DNA of 57,163 nucleotides from Bacillota bacterium (lineage in GTDB: Bacteria; Bacillota; Limnochordia; DTU087; JAAYGB01): contig JAAYGB010000004.1 of assembly GCA_012727955.1 (NCBI GenBank), positions 1 to 57,163 on the forward strand. Reading direction: 5' to 3'. Shown here in pieces: positions 53,439-57,163 of this stretch (the first letter of the stretch is position 1; the number at the start of each line of letters is the position of its first letter). The notes beneath the pieces were generated by a model. The model had not been told where the DNA came from and ran no database searches. It saw nothing but the letters and a program-made list of their open reading frames with translations. The position numbers were made by a program, and so were the translations under genes.

Positions 53439-54374
53439 GTGGGATTGGCACCAATGGCCGGGGTCACCGATCGGGCCTATCGCCAGATTGTGAAAGAATT
53501 TGGAGTGGATCTGCTGGTCAGCGAAATGGTGAGCGCCAAGGGTATCTGTTACGGAAGCGAGCGGACCCTTGATTTGTTGGACTTCGGCGAAGAAGAGCGT
53601 CCCATCGCCCTGCAGATCTTTGGTTCAGAACCTGAGACCATGGCTCAAGGGGCTATCGCGGTGGCGAAATTGCGCCCGGATTTTATTGATATCAATATGG
53701 GCTGCCCGACGCCGAAAATAGTGAAGAATAACGACGGTGCTGCCCTGATGAAGGACCCTGAGCTGGCTCGGCAGGTGGTAAGCGCCGTGGTGGAAGCAGT
53801 AGATGTTCCCGTATCGGTGAAGATCCGATTGGGGTGGGATAGTGATCACATTAATGCCGTTGAGGTCGCTTTGCAGGTGGAGGCGGCGGGAGCGGCCTTT
53901 GTCACCGTTCATGGTCGGACACGAGAGCAGTTCTACCGGGGACAAGCCGACTACGCCGAGATTGCCAGGGTGAAGCAAGCCCTGTCAATTCCTGTGCTGG
54001 GCAACGGCGATGTCGATAGTCCCCAACAGGCCCAACGCTTGCTAGAGGAAACTGGATGCGACGGGCTCCTGGTGGGGCGAGCCGCTCGGGGCAATCCCTG
54101 GCTGTTCCGGCGGATCAAGCACTATCTGGAGACAGGAGAACTGCTACCAGAACCTACGTTGTCGGATAAGCTGGAGATGATTCGGACCCACGGACGGTTG
54201 GCGGCCAAGTATAAGGGTGAAGCCGTTGCGATGAAAGAGCTTCGCAAGCACATTGGATGGTACCTGAAGGGAGCGCCTCACATCGCGGCCCTGCGCCCGC
54301 GGCTGAATCAGGTGGCGGCTTTAGCAGACCTAGACGAGATCCTACAGGAATATGCCACTCAAGTGCTGGATTGA
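53439..54374 (+). CDS. dusB: tRNA-dihydrouridine synthase DusB (start probably 53398 with a slip in an A9 run)
   Basis: FMN-dependent reduction of uridine in tRNA. Motifs: LAPMAGVTDRAYRQIVKEFG, the catalytic cysteine in DINMGCPTPKIVKNNDGAAL, VTVHGRTREQFY, and GNGDVDSPQQA with GLLVGRAARGNPW. The open frame begins at GTG 53439, which has no ribosome site and cuts the first beta-strand short. A good AGGAG with ATG at 53398 lies upstream in another frame. One extra base in the A9 tract (53420-53428) would join them as MMQRDLLQKKKQPIVGLAPM. This is either transcript slippage or a homopolymer sequencing error. greA nearby is a common neighbour. Confidence 0.93.
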   Translation: MGLAPMAGVTDRAYRQIVKEFGVDLLVSEMVSAKGICYGSERTLDLLDFGEEERPIALQIFGSEPETMAQGAIAVAKLRPDFIDINMGCPTPKIVKNNDGAALMKDPELARQVVSAVVEAVDVPVSVKIRLGWDSDHINAVEVALQVEAAGAAFVTVHGRTREQFYRGQADYAEIARVKQALSIPVLGNGDVDSPQQAQRLLEETGCDGLLVGRAARGNPWLFRRIKHYLETGELLPEPTLSDKLEMIRTHGRLAAKYKGEAVAMKELRKHIGWYLKGAPHIAALRPRLNQVAALADLDEILQEYATQVLD

Positions 54375-54466
54375 CAGGGACTGTATGCAAGGATAGACAT
54401 GTGTGGTAGAATAGGGATGGGCACAATCATGTGCACGTTCTCCGGGGATCAAGGGGGCAGACGGAG

Positions 54467-54997
54467 TTGGATGTCTTGAGAATCGGAGATAAGTTGATCA
54501 GTCGCGGGAAGTTGAGACGAATCATCGACAGAATATTGGAAGCCCGGGCTGCCGGCAGTTCGCAGCAAGAGGTGGCCAACCAGATCGGCACCGATCGCAC
54601 TTTCATTTCACGGTTGGAGACCCTGGGTGAAGTTCGCAAGGGCAAGAGAGTGGCTCTGATTGGTTTTCCTATCAAGAACAAGGAAGAACTCTTGGAAGTT
54701 GCCCGTAGCGAAGGCGTCGACTATAGTCTCATCTTTACCGATGACGAACGCTGGGACTTCCTCGACACCAAATCTAGTGTGGAGTTATTCAACCAGGTCT
54801 TAGAGCTAATTGGTCACTTTCGGGAGTATGATAGGGTGATTTTCCTCGGCTCCGATATGCGCGTTGAGCTCGTTGAAGGGATACTAGGTGCCGATTCGGT
54901 GATTGCAGTTACTTTGGGTCCTTCTCCGGTGACAAAGAGCGTGTACGTTGACCCGGAGGCAATCAGGGAAATTATCAGGCATGTTAAGGGACATTAG
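54467..54997 (+). CDS. HTH transcriptional regulator of unknown target
   Basis: About 176 aa. The N-terminal part has a helix-turn-helix (RILEARAAGSSQQEVANQIG, then TDRTFISRLETLG). The C-terminal part is an alpha/beta domain with VALIGFPIKNKEELLEVA and FLGSDMRVELVEGILGADSV. I believe this pair of domains recurs in anaerobic Bacillota next to quinate-dehydrogenase-like and greA genes, as here. TTG 54467 follows AAGGGGG; GTG 54431 is the upstream alternative. A TTGACA/TAGACA promoter candidate (54371-54399) overlaps the dusB stop. Confidence 0.75.
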   Translation: MDVLRIGDKLISRGKLRRIIDRILEARAAGSSQQEVANQIGTDRTFISRLETLGEVRKGKRVALIGFPIKNKEELLEVARSEGVDYSLIFTDDERWDFLDTKSSVELFNQVLELIGHFREYDRVIFLGSDMRVELVEGILGADSVIAVTLGPSPVTKSVYVDPEAIREIIRHVKGH

Positions 54998-55015
54998 CTA
55001 ACGGGAGTGGCGCTG

Positions 55016-55987
55016 GTGAAAAGGATCGTCAGTATCAGTATCGGATCATCCAAACGGAATCACAAAGCAGAGATGGAGGTTCTGGGGCACCGATTTTCCG
55101 TAGAGAGAATCGGTACTGACGGGGACCTAAAGAAGGCTGCACAGTTGATTCAGGACCTCGACGGCAAAATTGATTGTTTCGGTCTGGGGGGTATAGATCT
55201 GTATATTCAGGTGGGAAACCGCCGATATTACTTTCGGGAGGGAACCAAACTCGGTTCCTACGCGAAGAAAACCCCGATTGTCGATGGTTCTGGGCTGAAG
55301 AATACCTTAGAGCGCCGGGTTGTTTATCACATGAGGGACCGGTTAGGGATAGAACTCGAAGGCGCTAAGGTGTTTTTAGTGTCAGCTGCCGATCGCTTTG
55401 GGATGGCAGAGGCCCTGATGGACTGCGGAGCTAAGACTATCTACGGAGACTTAATGTTTGCCGTTGGGTTGCCCATTCCCCTTCACCGATTGCAGACGGT
55501 GGACGCCTTGGCCAGGCCCGTTGCCCCTCTGATCTGCAAGTTGCCCTTCTCCCTGGTTTACCCAACGGGGAGCAAGCAGGAGGTAAACAACGGTCGATGC
55601 CGTTATGGTAGGTATTACCAGTGGGCCGATGTGATCGCTGGAGACTGGCATTTTATCAAGAAACATCTGCCCCAGGATCTGGCGGGGAAAGTTGTGTTGA
55701 CTAACACAGTCACGCCGGCAGATGTCCAGCTATTGAAGCAGCGCGGGGCTCAGTGTTTGGTTACGACCACTCCCAATTTGGGTGGGCGTTCCTTTGGAAC
55801 CAATGTGATGGAAGCGGTATTGGTTGCTTTGGCGGGCAAGAGACCCGAGGAATTGCAGGTTAGTGACTATGAATATTGGCTAGATCAAATGGGGCTTGAA
55901 CCCCGAGTAGAGTGGTTTTCCGAGGGCCAGCCTCTAGATGATATGATGGAAAAGGTTGACGCTGTGGAAAAGCGCGTCTATAATTGA
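55016..55987 (+). CDS. Quinate/shikimate dehydrogenase-like protein
   Basis: 323 aa. GLGGIDLYIQVGNRRYYFREG, AKKTPIVDGSGLKNTLERR and FLVSAADRFGMAEALMDCGA suggest an oxidoreductase-like fold. I recall homologues annotated as quinate 5-dehydrogenase in databases, but the catalytic evidence for this family is thin to my knowledge. It lies 18 bp after the HTH regulator gene, so the two are probably co-transcribed. GTG 55016 has GGGAG eight bases upstream. Function uncertain. Confidence 0.7.
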   Translation: MKRIVSISIGSSKRNHKAEMEVLGHRFSVERIGTDGDLKKAAQLIQDLDGKIDCFGLGGIDLYIQVGNRRYYFREGTKLGSYAKKTPIVDGSGLKNTLERRVVYHMRDRLGIELEGAKVFLVSAADRFGMAEALMDCGAKTIYGDLMFAVGLPIPLHRLQTVDALARPVAPLICKLPFSLVYPTGSKQEVNNGRCRYGRYYQWADVIAGDWHFIKKHLPQDLAGKVVLTNTVTPADVQLLKQRGAQCLVTTTPNLGGRSFGTNVMEAVLVALAGKRPEELQVSDYEYWLDQMGLEPRVEWFSEGQPLDDMMEKVDAVEKRVYN

Positions 55988-56222
55988 ATCACTACTTCAG
56001 GTGGGGGGATTCTCCGCTGCAAGTTTTTCAGCTGTGCCTTTTCGGAAATATACCCGGGAGGTACAGTTTTTGTATTGTCACGAAGATCCACCCCGTTGAA
56101 GTGATGAGGTTGATACCTGTCGTCTAGCAATATACTTAGTAGAATAAAGGGCTCTAGATCCACATATACTAACACTTGAATTTTGACGGGGAAAAGAATT
56201 GCTTGGATGGGAGAGAAGATCG

Positions 56223-56693
56223 GTGGAAAAGGAAGTTCTACTAACTCCGGAAGGTCTTGAGAATCTGGAGAAGGAACTGGAGTATTTCAAGACAGTGAAG
56301 CGACGTGAAGTGGCTGCTCGGATCAAGCAGGCATTGGAGTTTGGTGACATCAGTGAGAACAGTGAATATGATGATGCGAAAAACGAACAAGCCTTTATCG
56401 AGGGCAGAATCGCCAAACTAGAAAAGACCCTGAGAAATGCAAAGGTTGTCATCAATGAGGATGGTCCCAGGGATACCGTCGGAGTCGGTATTACCGTCAA
56501 GCTCAGGGATTTAGACCTTGGGGATGAGTTTGAGTACACGATCGTCGGCTCGACGGAGGCTGATCCAGCCCAAGCTAAGATTTCCCTGGAGTCGCCAGTG
56601 GGTGAAGCCCTCATGGGTAAGAAGGTAGGCGACGTTGTTGAAGTTAGGGCTCCCGTTGGCTTGATTAAGTACGAGATCTTGGAACTGCGATAA
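56223..56693 (+). CDS. greA: Transcription elongation factor GreA
   Basis: 156 aa, full length. The N-terminal coiled coil has [17 protein letters not shown], the tip [22 protein letters not shown] carries the acidic residues (about 40-55) that reach the polymerase active site, and the C-terminal FKBP-like domain ends [18 protein letters not shown]. It rescues backtracked RNA polymerase by stimulating transcript cleavage. GTG 56223 follows GGGAGAGAAG. A pair of rRNA promoters lies downstream. Confidence 0.96.
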   Translation: MEKEVLLTPEGLENLEKELEYFKTVKRREVAARIKQALEFGDISENSEYDDAKNEQAFIEGRIAKLEKTLRNAKVVINEDGPRDTVGVGITVKLRDLDLGDEFEYTIVGSTEADPAQAKISLESPVGEALMGKKVGDVVEVRAPVGLIKYEILELR

Positions 56694-56754
56694 CGGCGGT
56701 TTTATCATCGGCCTCATTCACCTATTGCTCATTGGTGATGAAGAACGTGCAACG

Positions 56755-56778
56755 GCCCGGCTATTCAGGTAGCCGGGC
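56755..56778 (+). terminator. Hairpin after greA
   Basis: GCCCGGCTA (56755-56763) pairs with TAGCCGGGC (56770-56778), followed by TGTCTAAC. The T tract is poor, but the position fits a terminator. Confidence 0.6.
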
Positions 56779-56817
56779 TGTCTAACTGCAAAATAGGCAG
56801 GCAGACAAAAATTGGTA

Positions 56818-56846
56818 TTGTCAAAAGGAAGGTAACGTGATAAGAT
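56818..56846 (+). promoter_or_regulatory. rRNA operon promoter P1
   Basis: TTGTCA (56818-56823), 17-bp spacer, TAAGAT (56841-56846). Confidence 0.75.
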
Positions 56847-56893
56847 ACATCTTGCCGCTCGAAAGGGTGCTGATGGGAAAGAAAAATTGGCAC

Positions 56894-56922
56894 TTGCATC
56901 GGCGGCGAAAACATGCTAAGAT
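56894..56922 (+). promoter_or_regulatory. rRNA operon promoter P2
   Basis: TTGCAT (56894-56899), 17-bp spacer, TAAGAT (56917-56922) with TGC before it. Same -10 as P1. A small hairpin, AACGCC-TCG-GGCGTT, lies at the start of the transcript. Confidence 0.75.
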
Positions 56923-56985
56923 AGTTTTTGCTAACGCCTCGGGCGTTGGCGAAAATTAGGACAAGAGGCTATAGTGCCTTTTAAC

Positions 56986-57007
56986 TTGATCCTTGAAAAC
57001 TAAGCAG
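56986..57007 (+). promoter_or_regulatory. boxA-like antitermination element in the rRNA leader
   Basis: CCTTGAAAACT (56991-57001) resembles the boxA-linked leader sequence before Bacillus 16S genes, where Nus factors load. Confidence 0.5.
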
Positions 57008-57045
57008 TATGTCAGCACAGCTTGTGTTAAGGTTCTACTCAAAGA

Positions 57046-57163
57046 TTCACGGAGAGTTTGATCCTGGCTCAGGACGAACGCTGGCGGCGTGCCTAATACA
57101 TGCAAGTCGAGCGAAGCAGATTAGTGGAGCTCTTCGGAGTGAAGCTGATTTGACTGAGCGGCG
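57046..57163 (+). rRNA. 16S ribosomal RNA, 5' end (runs off the window)
   Basis: AGAGTTTGATCCTGGCTCAG at 57053-57072 is the universal 16S 5' sequence, continuing with ACGAACGCTGGCGGCGTGCC and ACATGCAAGTCGAGCG. The 5' end is placed by alignment with E. coli numbering. Only about 118 bases are present. Confidence 0.97.

Overview
The window is a contiguous, gene-dense stretch of a bacterial chromosome, almost certainly from an anaerobic member of the Bacillota (Firmicutes). Support comes from the tmk / c-di-AMP receptor / YaaR / holB / ricT / rsmI / metG / tatD gene order known from Bacillus, a T-box leader in front of metG, ubiquitous strong Shine-Dalgarno (SD) sites with frequent GTG and TTG starts, a Rex redox repressor, and a 16S rRNA 5' end at the right edge. 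Wood-Ljungdahl-type C1 genes (fhs, folD, a corrinoid protein with its activator, NfnAB) suggest an anaerobic, possibly acetogenic or C1-using metabolism. A divergent Omp85/BamA-like beta-barrel protein (32323-33495) suggests a diderm (outer-membrane-bearing) Bacillota lineage. I cannot name the genus. No insertion sequence, prophage, integrase or CRISPR array was seen.

Layout. 1-4141: tRNA-Asn, an SdpI-like membrane protein, a family 3 glycoside hydrolase and, on the minus strand, an HTH-TPR regulator. 4313-17774: a PLP-dependent amino acid decarboxylase, an R3H/SpoIIIAA-type ATPase, then the conserved tmk-to-tatD block. That block is interrupted by an atypical MurE-like ligase on the minus strand where Bacillus has yabA. 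metG is preceded by a methionine T-box. 17897-22668: five tRNA genes (Glu, Val, Gly, Thr, Arg) interleaved with a Gfo/Idh/MocA oxidoreductase, a lone hisF lying directly behind a strong terminator, a DUF421 membrane protein and a sugar isomerase/epimerase-like TIM barrel. 22866-28579: nfnA-nfnB-folD-corrinoid activator-corrinoid protein.

28692-33495: an unrecognised membrane protein with half of a solute-binding domain (minus), HtrA protease and RlmH, a small secreted protein, and the Omp85-like protein (minus). 33613-39136: free-methionine-sulfoxide reductase, Rex, menaquinone methyltransferase and polyprenyl diphosphate synthase, formate-THF ligase, nucleoside diphosphate kinase and a small unknown protein. 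39154-46903: an unknown anchored protein (minus), a SPOR-SpoIID-propeller fusion, spermidine synthase, agmatinase, ArgRS and a DUF624 membrane protein. 47097-57163: CTP synthase, bifunctional nuclease family protein, a secreted unknown, Rho with a rut-like leader, a LysM/M23 endopeptidase, L31, DusB (apparently needing a one-base slip in an A9 run), an HTH regulator paired with a quinate-dehydrogenase-like protein, GreA, tandem rRNA promoters and the start of 16S rRNA.

How they fit together: the decarboxylase at 4313 with SpeB and SpeE would give arginine to agmatine to putrescine to spermidine. Fhs and FolD supply methylene-THF, NfnAB balances ferredoxin, NADH and NADPH, and the corrinoid pair moves methyl groups, though no methyltransferase lies in the window. 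Rex, MenG and the prenyl synthase tie redox sensing to quinone synthesis. Starts were chosen by SD spacing and often differ from the longest open frame.
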